Assembly (NCBI RefSeq): GCF_015500095.1 | Contig: NZ_CP062983.1 | Span: forward strand, 310,001-374,000 | Origin: Phototrophicus methaneseepsis | GTDB lineage: Bacteria > Chloroflexota > Anaerolineae > Aggregatilineales > Phototrophicaceae | Length of the DNA stretch: 64,000 nt | Direction: 5' to 3' | Notes under the pieces: generated by a model | Seen by the model: the letters and a program-made list of their open reading frames with translations, nothing else | What the model was told of the DNA's origin: nothing | Databases searched by the model: none | Position numbers and translations under genes: made by a program | In this document: positions 52,330-61,649 of the stretch, in pieces | Numbering within the stretch: position 1 is the first letter of the stretch | Layout of the letters: each line of letters begins with the position of its first letter

Positions 52330-52712
52330 AGCCTGTCCTCCTCTGATCCCGGCTTAAACGCATGTTGAGCAATTTGCTGACGCACCTCACGCAGTGCTGT
52401 ATCCTGATCGGACATAATAGGATAGGGGACATTATCAAGTTGCTCTTCTGGAGATGGTTCGCCAACGACCACAACGTGAATGGTGCCATTTCTATATCCG
52501 CTTACCAATTCATCAGAAAGAAGCAATATGAGACACTCATGAATCGTCGCATTGGCACTTCGTACATCGAAAATAAGAAAACAGGTTCCCATTTGCCTAC
52601 ATAGAGCGGACACTTCCCGATGTATTTCCTGTACTTGCGCTTCATCCATGAGACCCTCAATGGTCACAAGGATCAGGGGTTCGTCAACATAGGTTGTTGT
52701 TGTTACTGTCAT
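52326..52712 (-). CDS. small STAS-like protein
   Basis: This 128-residue protein starts at ATG 52712 with AAAGGAA upstream. EPLILVTIEGLMDEAQVQEI followed by GTCFLIFDVRSANATIHE gives the strand-helix order and Asp-bearing loop of STAS/anti-sigma-antagonist folds. It is coupled to the exchanger gene by a 4-bp overlap and may regulate it, as STAS domains do with other transporters. The assignment is tentative. Confidence 0.6.
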   Translation of the reverse strand: MTVTTTTYVDEPLILVTIEGLMDEAQVQEIHREVSALCRQMGTCFLIFDVRSANATIHECLILLLSDELVSGYRNGTIHVVVVGEPSPEEQLDNVPYPIMSDQDTALREVRQQIAQHAFKPGSEEDRL

Positions 52713-52834
52713 AGGAATTCCTTTCCATTTAGCGTCCCTGCTTTTCAGTATGAACCAGGGCGGGTCATTGAAAAAGTGCAAGATAACTCAAAATCTTTGA
52801 ACCTTTTGCCCTATGCCATGCTATAACTTTTGCA

Positions 52835-53056
52835 CTATACATCCTCTGCTACGGAAGCCAGCCATAGTCCAACCATAATTTCGAACAGGCTGAGTAGTCG
52901 GGTTAAACCGGGCATCTTAACAAATGGCTCCATCAGGTCTTGATAGAACTCAGGGCCATCTTTCCAGAGCAGAACGTGTCGCTGTGGACGTAATAATGCA
53001 ACAACGCCATCGCCAATCAATAGAATCGCTATCATATCTTTGAGCTTGTTACTCAT
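52835..53056 (-). CDS. small membrane-associated protein
   Basis: This 73-residue protein has hydrophobic ends (IAILLIGDGVVALL and FEIMVGLWLASVA) and a polar middle. It overlaps the P1B ATPase stop by 4 bp. No family is recognised; it may assist the pump. Confidence 0.6.
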   Translation of the reverse strand: MSNKLKDMIAILLIGDGVVALLRPQRHVLLWKDGPEFYQDLMEPFVKMPGLTRLLSLFEIMVGLWLASVAEDV

Positions 53057-55485
53057 CTGGACTTCTCCTCACTATTAAATTCGGGCTTGTAGCCAAGCAG
53101 TCGAAGGGCATTGATCACAACCAGGATCGTGCTACCCTCATGCAGAATGACCGCACCACTTAATTGCACAATACCAACGACAGATGAGAGAATGAGTAGC
53201 CCGATCACACCTAGAGAAATAACAAGATTCTGTTGAATGATGCGTCGGCTGGCACGGCTCAAGCCGACGGCGAAGGGCAGTCTGCTAAGATCATCCGCCA
53301 TAAGCGCAACGTCAGCCGTTTCGAGTGCAACGGCTGTGCCTGCACCACCCATGGCAATTCCAACTGTTGCGGTTGCCAACGCGGGGGCATCGTTCACACC
53401 ATCACCGATCATCGCAATGGAGCCATACTGTTTTTCTAATGCTTTGATTGCGTCTAGCTTATCTTCAGGTAGCAATTCCGCACGCACATCAGTTAACCCA
53501 ACCTGTTTAGCAATATCTTTAGCAACATCATCATTGTCACCCGTGAGCATCACCAATTGCTTAATGCCAATGTCCTTTAGGCGTTGCATGACATTTTTTG
53601 CTGTATCGCGTGGTACGTCTGCTAAAGCGATAATGCCAAGAAATGTACCATTTTGATTGACAATGACGGTTGTCTTACCATCTCGCTCCAGTTTTTCAAC
53701 GGACTGTCGCAGTTCATTATCGGCTTCAGGAGTGTCCGTACCCTGAAACAATCTCAGCGAACCTAGCAGGATGGGCTGATCGTCAATTTGACTGCGAACC
53801 CCTTTACCTGCAACGTTTTCTAAGCCATTGGCTTCAGGCAAATCCAAGTCGTTTCCCTGAGCGGCGCGGACAATTGCCAGGGCTAAAGGATGGTTCGATT
53901 GCTGTTCGACAGCAGCAGCGATCCGCAGGACATCGTTGTGTTCATAACCATTCAAGGCAACAACATCTGAAACTTCAAATTCACCCCGAGTAATAGTTCC
54001 CGTCTTGTCAAACGCAATGACCTGTAAGTCGCCCAGATTTTCCAGGTGAACACCACCTTTAATCAAGACACCATTACGCGCTGCCTGTGCAATTCCAGAT
54101 AGTACGGCGGCTGGAGTACCAATTGCCAGCGCGCATGGAGAGGCAGCTACCAAAAGGAGCATTCCGCGATAGAAACTGTCCTGAAAACTGGACAGGTTTA
54201 AGATTGGTGGAATAATCACAAACAGCAATGTACCGATCAACACGACTGGAACAAACCACGAGGTAAATCTTTGTGTAAACCGCTGGGTCGGACTCTGCTG
54301 ACTCTGTGCTTCTGCCACCATCTGCATGACACGGCTGAGCGTGTTATCTGCTGCGAGTTTAGTTACCCGAACATCCACTGCATTGTCCTGATTGATGGTG
54401 CCTGCAAATACCTCATCACCCTCAGTTTTATTCACTGGTACACTCTCGCCAGTAATCGGGCTTTGATCGATAGCAGTTGCACCACTGCTGATTTCACCAT
54501 CGACAGGAATTCGATCTCCAGGGCGAACAACAACCACATCACCAACCTGAAGCTCGTCAACAGGTTCTTCAACAATCTCATTGTCGCGTCGCACACGGGC
54601 AGTTTTAGGCATCAGTTCACCAAGTGCATTGACGGCACTGCGGGCACGATCCAACGCATAGTGTTCGCCAGCATGACCGAGTGCAAAAAGAAACAGCAAG
54701 AAAGCCCCTTCCGCCCACTCTCCGAGAATAGCCGCACCGCCAGCCGCCGCTAACATCAATACATCGGTATCGAACTCACCACGAAACAATCCGGGTATAG
54801 CATGGGTGGCGATGTCATAGCCTCCGGCGATGTATGCCAATACAAAAAACACTGTCGCCAGGGTTTCATTCATCCCGAGGAAAGTTTCACCCACAAAACC
54901 AATAGCGAAGAAAATTCCAGCCAAGCCAACAAGAAATAGTGTCCACTTTTCCTGCAACCAGTGCGGTAGGAACTCTGGCGCACTACCGTGATTGTGTCCA
55001 GAGTGTTCATGTTCTTCAGGTCTGTCGGTTTTTTGCTGACTATCTTGAATTATCCTTGCGCTATAGTTCTGGATTATCGCCTCAATCGCTGGTCGTTGGA
55101 TCACGTCAGTATCATAGGCAATAAAAATCAGTCCAGCGGCATAATTGACCGATGTGTGAACTACACCATCTTGCCTTGTGAGTGACTTTTGCAGACTTTG
55201 CGCTGAGTCGGCAGTGTTCAATCCTTTGAAAGCGATCTGCTCGTGACGATAACGCTCTGTGATGCTTGCCCCACTGGTACGAGCGATCCGCTTCACTTCT
55301 CCTAGAGAGATCAGGTTGGGATCAAAATGTAAGCATAATTGAGCCTCGTCATCTTGACTTATTACATGCGCTTTTTCGATTCCTTTTAACCGGGACAGAC
55401 GTTCCGTCAAAATTTCCACGCACTCATCGTCAACGCTTATCTCAGGAAGGACTAAATTCAATTCGATTTGTGTTTTGTTGACCAT
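53053..55485 (-). CDS. P1B-type heavy-metal ATPase, SPC/HEGST class
   Basis: This 810-residue pump has an N-terminal region with two HMA-like folds lacking CxxC and a His-rich stretch (EEHEHSGHNHG). It has TGES, the membrane motif AASPCAL, DKTGT, GDGVNDAP and the final helix VILHEGSTILVV. SPC with HEGST defines the P1B-4 group, linked to Co, Zn or Fe export. A flavin monooxygenase gene lies 2 bp upstream, and an ArsR repressor lies beyond it, so the three form a regulated unit. Confidence 0.93.
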   Translation of the reverse strand: MVNKTQIELNLVLPEISVDDECVEILTERLSRLKGIEKAHVISQDDEAQLCLHFDPNLISLGEVKRIARTSGASITERYRHEQIAFKGLNTADSAQSLQKSLTRQDGVVHTSVNYAAGLIFIAYDTDVIQRPAIEAIIQNYSARIIQDSQQKTDRPEEHEHSGHNHGSAPEFLPHWLQEKWTLFLVGLAGIFFAIGFVGETFLGMNETLATVFFVLAYIAGGYDIATHAIPGLFRGEFDTDVLMLAAAGGAAILGEWAEGAFLLFLFALGHAGEHYALDRARSAVNALGELMPKTARVRRDNEIVEEPVDELQVGDVVVVRPGDRIPVDGEISSGATAIDQSPITGESVPVNKTEGDEVFAGTINQDNAVDVRVTKLAADNTLSRVMQMVAEAQSQQSPTQRFTQRFTSWFVPVVLIGTLLFVIIPPILNLSSFQDSFYRGMLLLVAASPCALAIGTPAAVLSGIAQAARNGVLIKGGVHLENLGDLQVIAFDKTGTITRGEFEVSDVVALNGYEHNDVLRIAAAVEQQSNHPLALAIVRAAQGNDLDLPEANGLENVAGKGVRSQIDDQPILLGSLRLFQGTDTPEADNELRQSVEKLERDGKTTVIVNQNGTFLGIIALADVPRDTAKNVMQRLKDIGIKQLVMLTGDNDDVAKDIAKQVGLTDVRAELLPEDKLDAIKALEKQYGSIAMIGDGVNDAPALATATVGIAMGGAGTAVALETADVALMADDLSRLPFAVGLSRASRRIIQQNLVISLGVIGLLILSSVVGIVQLSGAVILHEGSTILVVINALRLLGYKPEFNSEEKSR

Positions 55486-55487
55486 AT

Positions 55488-56570
55488 TTATGCTCCTTGC
55501 ATAATCGTAGGTTTTGATCTGTTTTTCTGAATTTGTTGAATAAGATAATGTGCATCATCGCCTACACCCGTAATGAGGGCTGATCCGCGAGTGCGTTGCC
55601 ATGAGCGACCCATAAAATAGAGATCATCAACAGGGGATATGCCCTCCTCATGGATTAAATTCCCGTCGTTATCTTTGGTATTTGGAATAGCAACCCAATC
55701 ACTATTGTCCTGATATCCAACAGCCCAAATCACACTCGTCACCTGTTCAACATGACCATTCGCAAAACGAACGGTATTGCCATTGACCGAGCTTAAGTAG
55801 GGAAGAACTTCGACCCCTTTTTCCCGTAATGTCTGGAGTCGTCTGCCCCGAGCAGGAAACGGGTCGGTCTTTTGCATGATTCTTCCGATGATGCTGTCTC
55901 TTCGAGCGTGCAACAAGCCAGTTTTATCTAACCACCACCAGATACTCTTTCCAAATAACCTATCTGGAAGTAAACGCCGTGACCGTCCCGTTGCTAGCAA
56001 TACCTCGTGAGTTTTACTCAGTTCATTAGCAAAATCGCGTCCACTGGCACCATCTCCAACAATTAAGACTTTGCCATCCGGTATTTGTTTCGGATTACGA
56101 TAGCTCTGAGCTGTGAACTGCCTGACAGCTGGAACGAAGTCCTGTGACATTTGAGGCACTCTTGCCTCCTGAAACGCGCCTGTTGCGATGATAACAATAT
56201 CGCTACTGTAAATATCGCCTCTTGTTGTTGTCGCCTGAAAGCCTGTAGGCGTTTTTTCCAATGTTTGAATTGATTGGTTGAGATGTACAGGAAAGCCAAA
56301 ATGCTGTGCATAGCGTTCAAAATAATTGGCAATTTCATCTCGTGTTGCGTAGCCATTGGGATCGCCATCCAATGCTACTCCGGGCAATGCACTGAATGCC
56401 CGGCTTGTGAATAAAGTGAGCGACTCATAACGTTGTCGCCAACTGTCACCAATACGCTCGTTCTTATCAAGCATGAGATAAGATAAGCTGGTTGATTGCA
56501 GATAATAGGCAACGGCAAGTCCTGCCTGCCCTGCGCCAATAATGAGAATATTTGTTTCATATTGCTTCAT
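55488..56570 (-). CDS. flavin-containing monooxygenase-like oxidoreductase
   Basis: This 360-residue protein starts at ATG 56570 with AGGAAAA upstream. It has an FAD-binding GAGQAGLAVAYYL near residue 12, the NADPH-binding VGDGASGRDFANEL and an FMO-type ATGAFQEARVP segment. It lies between an ArsR repressor and a heavy-metal ATPase, 2 bp from the latter. An ArsR-like operator lies just upstream. Similar genes accompany metalloid and metal pumps, but the substrate is unknown. Confidence 0.88.
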   Translation of the reverse strand: MKQYETNILIIGAGQAGLAVAYYLQSTSLSYLMLDKNERIGDSWRQRYESLTLFTSRAFSALPGVALDGDPNGYATRDEIANYFERYAQHFGFPVHLNQSIQTLEKTPTGFQATTTRGDIYSSDIVIIATGAFQEARVPQMSQDFVPAVRQFTAQSYRNPKQIPDGKVLIVGDGASGRDFANELSKTHEVLLATGRSRRLLPDRLFGKSIWWWLDKTGLLHARRDSIIGRIMQKTDPFPARGRRLQTLREKGVEVLPYLSSVNGNTVRFANGHVEQVTSVIWAVGYQDNSDWVAIPNTKDNDGNLIHEEGISPVDDLYFMGRSWQRTRGSALITGVGDDAHYLIQQIQKNRSKPTIMQGA

Positions 56571-56606
56571 ATCTGATTTTCCTAAATGATATACCATCTC
56601 AATATC

Positions 56607-56628
56607 TGAATATATGAACACTTATTCA
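56607..56628. promoter_or_regulatory. ArsR operator in front of the monooxygenase-ATPase unit
   Basis: The half-site TGAATATATG, then AA and CACTTATTCA, differs at two positions from the perfect palindrome at 57024-57045. It lies 37 bp upstream of the monooxygenase start. Confidence 0.75.
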
Positions 56629-56654
56629 GGTGTTTTTCTAAAAAAATGCGAATT

Positions 56655-57014
56655 CTATCCGCATTCAACATGCTCTAATCCGATCTGAAAGACTTGACGC
56701 ACATGATCATCATCTAGTGTATAGTACACATGCCGACCCTCTTTTCGAGATTTGACCAGACGCATTTGTCGCAGTGATTTCATCTGGTGAGATACAGCCG
56801 ATTGACTCATACCCAGAAGGACTGCAATGTCGTGAACACATAGTTCATGATCTAACAGTAAACCGATGATACGTATCCGATTTGTATCACCCATCGCCCG
56901 AAATAGTTCCGCTAAACTAGCTGCTTTTTCTTCTTCTAATATATCTTCTTCAGCGACATGTGGTTCGTTATTTAGAACGTCCCCACAAGAATGTGATTGA
57001 AATGTATGATCCAC
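56655..57014 (-). CDS. ArsR/SmtB-family repressor, CadC/SmtB-like
   Basis: This 119-residue protein is assigned to GTG 57014, preceded by AGGA at 6-nt spacing. The ATG at 57038 lies inside the operator palindrome and is less likely. It has an N-terminal Cys (SHSCGD), ELCVHD before the recognition helix (MSQSAVSHQMKSLRQ), and a C-terminal DDDHVRQVF, then EHVEC. This combines CadC-type and SmtB/CzrA-type metal sites. It probably represses itself and the downstream pump. Confidence 0.88.
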   Translation of the reverse strand: MDHTFQSHSCGDVLNNEPHVAEEDILEEEKAASLAELFRAMGDTNRIRIIGLLLDHELCVHDIAVLLGMSQSAVSHQMKSLRQMRLVKSRKEGRHVYYTLDDDHVRQVFQIGLEHVECG

Positions 57015-57023
57015 AACAAATCC

Positions 57024-57045
57024 TGAATATATGAACATATATTCA
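57024..57045. promoter_or_regulatory. ArsR autoregulatory operator
   Basis: A perfect inverted repeat, TGAATATATG and CATATATTCA separated by AA, lies just upstream of the repressor start at GTG 57014. Confidence 0.85.
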
Positions 57046-57195
57046 TATAATATCAGCGTTTAGTATGTCTGTCAATCTGCTATCTACAATTTTTTATGGT
57101 GTATTTCATCTCAATGTGCTCGTTGGTGTAAGCACGAGAACATGTTGTTGAGGTAAATTTCGTACTACTTGAAATACCCGGGTTTTTATGCTTAC

Positions 57196-57225
57196 TTGAC
57201 AAACTACCTGAAGTAAATTTAGAAT
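57196..57225 (+). promoter_or_regulatory. promoter of the multicopper oxidase gene
   Basis: TTGACA and TAGAAT are separated by 18 bp. The segment from TGAAGTAAATTT (57209) resembles TGAGGTAAATTT at 57149, 60 bp upstream. This direct repeat may be a regulator site. Confidence 0.6.
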
Positions 57226-57278
57226 AACCTAAAATAACAGTTATAAAATACGAAAAAAATTTCTAGGGGAATGTTCTA

Positions 57279-58277
57279 ATGAGCAATCAATTTGAAAAGT
57301 ATTTCTCCAGGCGAAAGTTTCTGGACTTTGGTTTGGGGAGTGTTACGAGCATTATCGGTGCAACATTACTAGGTCGAAGTGCCTCTGCTCAAGATGAGAC
57401 ACAAAGTAATGGTCATCAAATGCAATCGATGTCCGGTCACGACGGCACAATGATGATGATGGGAGAAGTCGATCATCAGCGAAACGGATTTGACCCGCTT
57501 CAAATATTGACAGATTGGGATTATGGTGAAGTCAGCCAGTTAGATAGTGGTCAGACTCTGCGCGAATACACGATTGATGCAGGCGATATCGAAATTGAAA
57601 TTGCACCCGGAATCTTCTTTCCGGCATGGACTTACAATGGCCGTGTTCCAGGTCCAACTATTCGTTGCACCGAAGGAGATCGTATTCGCATTCGCTTCCG
57701 TAACTTCGGCAGTCATCCGCATACTATCCATTTTCATGGCGTTCACCCTTTTGAGATGGATGGTGTTCCCGGCGCTGGAGATGGTGAAATTGGTCCTGGA
57801 GAGGAAACGATCTATGAATTTGATGCTGAACCCTTTGGCTGTCACCTGTACCACTGCCATGCCCTTCCCCTCAAACGTCACATTCACAAAGGGTTGTATG
57901 GTGCTTTCATCGTTGATCCCCTTGAAGGTCGTACACCTGCGCGTGAATTTGTGATGGTAATGAATGCCTTTGATACGAACTTTGACGGTGGAAACGAAAT
58001 CTACGCAGTCAACACCGTCGGATTCGAGTATATGCGTCGCCATATTCCAGCGAAGGTCGGTGAACGTATCCGCGTTTACCTGATAAACATTACGGAATTT
58101 GATCCGATCAACTCGTTTCATTTACATGCTGAGTTCTTTGATTATTACGATCACGGAACGACACTCGAACCCACATCCCGCATAATTGATACCGTCATGC
58201 AAGCGCAGGCACAGCGCGGTATCTTGGAATTTTCGTATCGTTGGCCCGGTATCAGGCACGGGGACATCATGTTGTGA
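57279..58277 (+). pseudogene. multicopper oxidase, 3' end lost by deletion
   Basis: The protein begins with a twin-arginine leader (SRRKFLDFG) and has the copper ligands HPHTIHFHGVHP and HLYHCHALPLKRHIHKGLYG. The second cupredoxin domain with FHLHAEFF breaks off after EFSYRWPG at about 58246, where the family would continue to a final copper-binding His segment. The sequence there switches to the 3' part of a copper ATPase in another frame, so the last about eight codons are spurious. Two-domain nitrite-reductase-like oxidases are closest. It is probably inactive. Confidence 0.85.
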
Positions 58278-58741
58278 TGGTTGGTGATGGTGTGAATGAT
58301 GCACCCGCACTCGCACAGGCAGATGTTGGCATTGCAATGGGTGTCGCAGGAACTGATGTTGCGCTAGAAGCCGCTCATATCGCGATTATGCGTGAGGACT
58401 GGACACTCATTCCCGAGGCATTACGCATCGCACGTCGCACCATGCGTGTCGTAAAGATGAATATTGCCTTTACGGCTGTATATAATTTCTTCGGTTTATC
58501 GCTCGCCGCGATGGGCATCCTGCCTCCGATTTTCGCTGCCGCTGCCCAGTCGCTACCAGATCTAGGGATTCTGGCGAATTCATCACGACTGTTGCGTTAT
58601 CAGCGTGTTCACAGCTTCAATGTGCCGTCTATTCCAGTTTCTGTTGCTCTCCAAGAAACAAACGATTGCTCGTGTTGTTCCACAGAGGAAATAACGACTA
58701 CTCAACGGGTAATAAATCTGAGTTCCATCGAGGTCAGATAA
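58241..58741 (+). pseudogene. 3' fragment of a copper-type P1B ATPase
   Basis: From about 58247 the frame reads YQARGHHVVMVGDGVNDAPALAQ, then VGIAMG and two membrane helices (AFTAVYNFFGLSLAAMG). The C-terminal tail contains DCSCCSTEE. The ATP-binding, phosphorylation and CPC regions are absent. The piece is fused by deletion to the multicopper oxidase. The only start is TTG 58241, and a working product is unlikely. Confidence 0.88.
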
Positions 58742-58807
58742 TCTACTAGGATAGAATATAATGACGAAAGTTGGCTGTCTTATAAAGGCATAGGTAGTAG
58801 AAAGACA

Positions 58808-58845
58808 GAGGTGTTGTTACATCATGCCAACACCTCAGAATTTTT
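58808..58845. terminator. terminator hairpin
   Basis: GAGGTGTTG pairs with CAACACCTC over 9 bp, followed by AGAATTTTT on the plus strand, downstream of the ATPase fragment. Confidence 0.75.
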
Positions 58846-58847
58846 CA

Positions 58848-59111
58848 CTATTCAATCAATTCATTGACCCATGTCCTTACTGTATGATAGCCAGAGAGTA
58901 AATAGAAATCATTCAAGTCCTTACCAAATGATACTGGGACATATTTCGTTGCGTGTGAAAGCTTACTGATTTGTATAGTAGCCCCCTGGCCTGCCCGATC
59001 CTCATCCATACGAAGCAAAATGCTTGGTGCCGAGATAAACTTCGGGAACCAATGCAGGTTAATCTGCTTATTGGGTACCCTACCAACGGAAGCAAAACTA
59101 ATCGTTTCTTC
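58848..59111 (-). pseudogene. C-terminal Toprim fragment of a DNA primase
   Basis: An open frame without a start reads FASVGRVPNKQINLHWFPKF, then ILLRMDEDRAGQGATIQ, then YVPVSFGKDLNDFYLLSGYH and ends WVNELIE. The DxDxAGQ step, the PVSFGKDLNDFYLL segment and the final helix match the end of Toprim-type plasmid primases or related DNA-replication proteins. A TGA lies immediately upstream, so only this tail remains. It adjoins the integrase gene and probably marks the edge of an inserted or deleted element. Confidence 0.7.
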
Positions 59112-59174
59112 TCATATTTATTTTAGAATCCGTGCATCAAACTGACCCTCAAAACCAGTCTTGGAACCCCCTTA

Positions 59175-59210
59175 TAAAGTGTCGTATAATAGGTATAATG
59201 CGACACTTTA
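59175..59210 (+). promoter_or_regulatory. inverted repeat overlapping the integrase promoter
   Basis: TAAAGTGTCG and CGACACTTTA flank 16 bp containing TATAAT twice, 15 bp upstream of the integrase ATG. It may be an operator for the integrase, a recombination core site, or both. Confidence 0.6.
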
Positions 59211-59225
59211 GGAGTTACTGAAAAT

Positions 59226-60269
59226 ATGATCAACTCACAACTTCCAGACCTCATCCGGCGCGGGCAATTACCACCGCATTCCGATAACAAAAATATCGTG
59301 TCACAGGTCAACCGCTACAATCGCTGGCTCATCGAAACCGGACAGGCACTGTATCTGCCTGACCTAACTGCTTATCGTGACCATCTGCTGACGACACTGG
59401 CTCCGTCGAGTATCCGTGCCCATCTGTCCAGCATCCGCCGTAGCTACAAATTGCTGATCGAAAGTCTAGAACATCGGGAAGCACTCATCGCCTATCTGGA
59501 AAAACAGTTTCCCGAAAATGATTTTGCCAGCGTCAAAGCGAAAGCTGATGAGTTGGAGTTGCGTTTAGCACGCGCTATTGACCCGGAACGTTCACAGGTG
59601 GCAACACAAACGATTCAGGATGAAGCCGATAGTCAACACATCCGCTTAACTCCGGCACAGGGAGCGGCACTGATGATGCAACCGGATGTTTCGACTCTGC
59701 GCGGGCGGCGTGATGTGGCGATCATTGCACTCATGCTCGCAACTGGCTTGCGAGAAGGAGAGGTGGTCAAACTCCAAGTTGATGACCTCTATCTAACTTA
59801 TGGCGGTGTTCCGGCTGTGCAGGTGAAGTCCGGTAAAGGGTCAAAAACACGGATGGTTCCGTTTGGCGATATGCTCTGGGCGCGACAGATAACTGAAATC
59901 TGGCTAGCTGGACGTAAGGATGGAATTGTATTCACAAAAATGTCGGATGGTCGGGGCGATGCAAAACAACAACAAAGAACATCACATCCTATGACGACAC
60001 GTAGCATACAACGGATGTTAGGCCATTATCCAATAGCCATCAATGGTATCCCCACAAGCGTTACACCCCACGATCTACGTCGGAGTTATGCTCGTAATCT
60101 ATTTCTGGCAGGTATCTCAATGGAAATCATCCGGCAGAACTTGGGACATGTCGATGTCAAAACAACACAGGATTACATCGGTGTGCTAGATGGCTCAACC
60201 CGCGCACCTGTCAGTGTTTATGATGCGTCAATGATTTTGAAAAAACTTGATAAATCACTTAAATCCTAA
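59226..60269 (+). CDS. tyrosine recombinase/integrase
   Basis: This 347-residue protein has an N-terminal SAM-like core-binding domain (about residues 20-130) and a catalytic domain. The latter shows ATGLREGEVVKL (Arg), TPHDLRRSYARNLFLAG (His-x-x-Arg), LGHVDVKTTQDYIG (His and nucleophilic Tyr). TAGGAG precedes the start. The family cuts and joins DNA at short inverted-repeat sites. Neighbours are a primase fragment and a redox operon, so it could mobilise this segment or be the element's own integrase. Confidence 0.95.
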   Translation: MINSQLPDLIRRGQLPPHSDNKNIVSQVNRYNRWLIETGQALYLPDLTAYRDHLLTTLAPSSIRAHLSSIRRSYKLLIESLEHREALIAYLEKQFPENDFASVKAKADELELRLARAIDPERSQVATQTIQDEADSQHIRLTPAQGAALMMQPDVSTLRGRRDVAIIALMLATGLREGEVVKLQVDDLYLTYGGVPAVQVKSGKGSKTRMVPFGDMLWARQITEIWLAGRKDGIVFTKMSDGRGDAKQQQRTSHPMTTRSIQRMLGHYPIAINGIPTSVTPHDLRRSYARNLFLAGISMEIIRQNLGHVDVKTTQDYIGVLDGSTRAPVSVYDASMILKKLDKSLKS

Positions 60270-60350
60270 TCGGACAAATTTTCTAATGCTTCTCATATGA
60301 GACATCTGTAATATGTTAAATAACAGTTCCTCCCCTGCCCTCACTATCCC

Positions 60351-60809
60351 TTATTGAGATTGGTTACGCACAACATCTGTTGCCTCCTGCTGATTCTGTC
60401 TTTGCTCTTCTGTCCAAAAGGTCTTGATGTAGAAAATCACAGCCTCGATTTCTTCATCGCTCAGTCGCTCGCCAAATGCGGGCATAGGATTGAAATCTTC
60501 TGGATTACCCATGCCACCCTCACGCACAATCTGGTAGAGCAAGTCATCGTCGTGATGCCATGTATGACCGTTATCATCATGGGGTGGCGCACCGTAGCGC
60601 CCACTGGCATCTCGCGCCCGCGGATTTTCAGGGAATTGCCCTTGTCCATTGGCACCGTGACAGGCGGCGCAGTTTTGACCATATACCCGCTGCCCCAGTT
60701 CGTAGGCATCGGGGTTCGTAGCGATGAAGCGGTCTAAGTCAGATTGTATCGAACAGGCTGCTAGCAAGAGTGCCAGCAACCCGCATAAAAGTGATTTGGG
60801 CAACATCAT
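60351..60809 (-). CDS. exported monohaem cytochrome c lipoprotein
   Basis: This 152-residue protein has a lipoprotein leader (LLALLLAACSIQ) and a haem site GQNCAACHGANGQG. The axial Met is probably MPAFGERLS, followed by the family C-terminal helix DEEIEAVIFYIKTFW. It acts outside the membrane as an electron carrier. The start overlaps the upstream DsbA-like gene by 4 bp and the operon order suggests shared redox roles. Confidence 0.92.
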   Translation of the reverse strand: MMLPKSLLCGLLALLLAACSIQSDLDRFIATNPDAYELGQRVYGQNCAACHGANGQGQFPENPRARDASGRYGAPPHDDNGHTWHHDDDLLYQIVREGGMGNPEDFNPMPAFGERLSDEEIEAVIFYIKTFWTEEQRQNQQEATDVVRNQSQ

Positions 60810-61636
60810 TGACCCTCAATGCCTGCTGCAGCGAGTTCTTCCTCAATGATTCGGGCGAAGAAGTCAAAAGGCTGGGCACCGCTCACATAGCGTCCGTTAA
60901 TAAAGAAGGTTGGGGTTCCTGTGGCTCCCAATTGCTGTGCCGTAGCTGCGTCCTGCTGTACTTCTTCTAGATAAGTTTCGTTATCCAGACAGCCTGTAAA
61001 GGTATCTATATCCAGATTGAGTTGCCCCGCGAAATCCAGATACGTTGCACGATTTAGGTTTTGCTGATTGTCAAAAAGCAGGTCATGAAATGCCCAGAAT
61101 TGTTCCTGCTCATCAGCACATTGGGCGGCAATGGCGGCATTGGTTGATTCGGGTCCCAATATGGGGAAATCGCGGTAGACAAAGTAAATATAATCGCCGT
61201 ATGTTTCCAGAATCGGGTCAAGTGTTGTGGTGGCAAAACGTCCACAATAGGGGCACTGGAAGTCGCTGAACTCAATCATAACGATTGGCGCATCAGGTGA
61301 ACCGATCCCTGGATCATCGTCTGCACTCACATCACTCCGGGGTCCTGCACCAGGTTCAACTGGCTGCGGTTGCCCGCCTCTTACCCCATCCATGATTGAT
61401 GAGAGTACCTGGTCAGCGATACGCTGGTCCTGACCCGCAAGCTGGGTAGCGACGACTTCTTCAATCATGGTACGCTGACTCTGGATAAGCAGTCCATAAC
61501 CCACAGCACCGATAAAGATGCCAACAAGTAAGCAGATACTGGCGACTACAGCAAGGCGATAACTCACATGGTTCGTCAAGGTTTGCTCATCATTCGTTGT
61601 CATATCGTCTGTTTGTTCAGCGGATGGTTCTTCCAT
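60806..61636 (-). CDS. DsbA/thioredoxin-like membrane-anchored oxidoreductase
   Basis: This 276-residue protein is assigned to ATG 61636, which has GAAAGGG upstream; 61657 is an alternative. It has a cytoplasmic tail, a membrane segment (residues about 27-50), a linker and a DsbA-like domain with FSDFQCPYCGRFA. The domain ends with GTPTFFINGRYVSG (cis-proline loop). CPYC resembles DsbA/BdbD thiol-disulphide enzymes that introduce or exchange disulphides outside the cell. It lies directly downstream of the candidate selenoprotein gene. Confidence 0.92.
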   Translation of the reverse strand: MEEPSAEQTDDMTTNDEQTLTNHVSYRLAVVASICLLVGIFIGAVGYGLLIQSQRTMIEEVVATQLAGQDQRIADQVLSSIMDGVRGGQPQPVEPGAGPRSDVSADDDPGIGSPDAPIVMIEFSDFQCPYCGRFATTTLDPILETYGDYIYFVYRDFPILGPESTNAAIAAQCADEQEQFWAFHDLLFDNQQNLNRATYLDFAGQLNLDIDTFTGCLDNETYLEEVQQDAATAQQLGATGTPTFFINGRYVSGAQPFDFFARIIEEELAAAGIEGQ

Positions 61637-61649
61637 ATTTTTATCCCTT

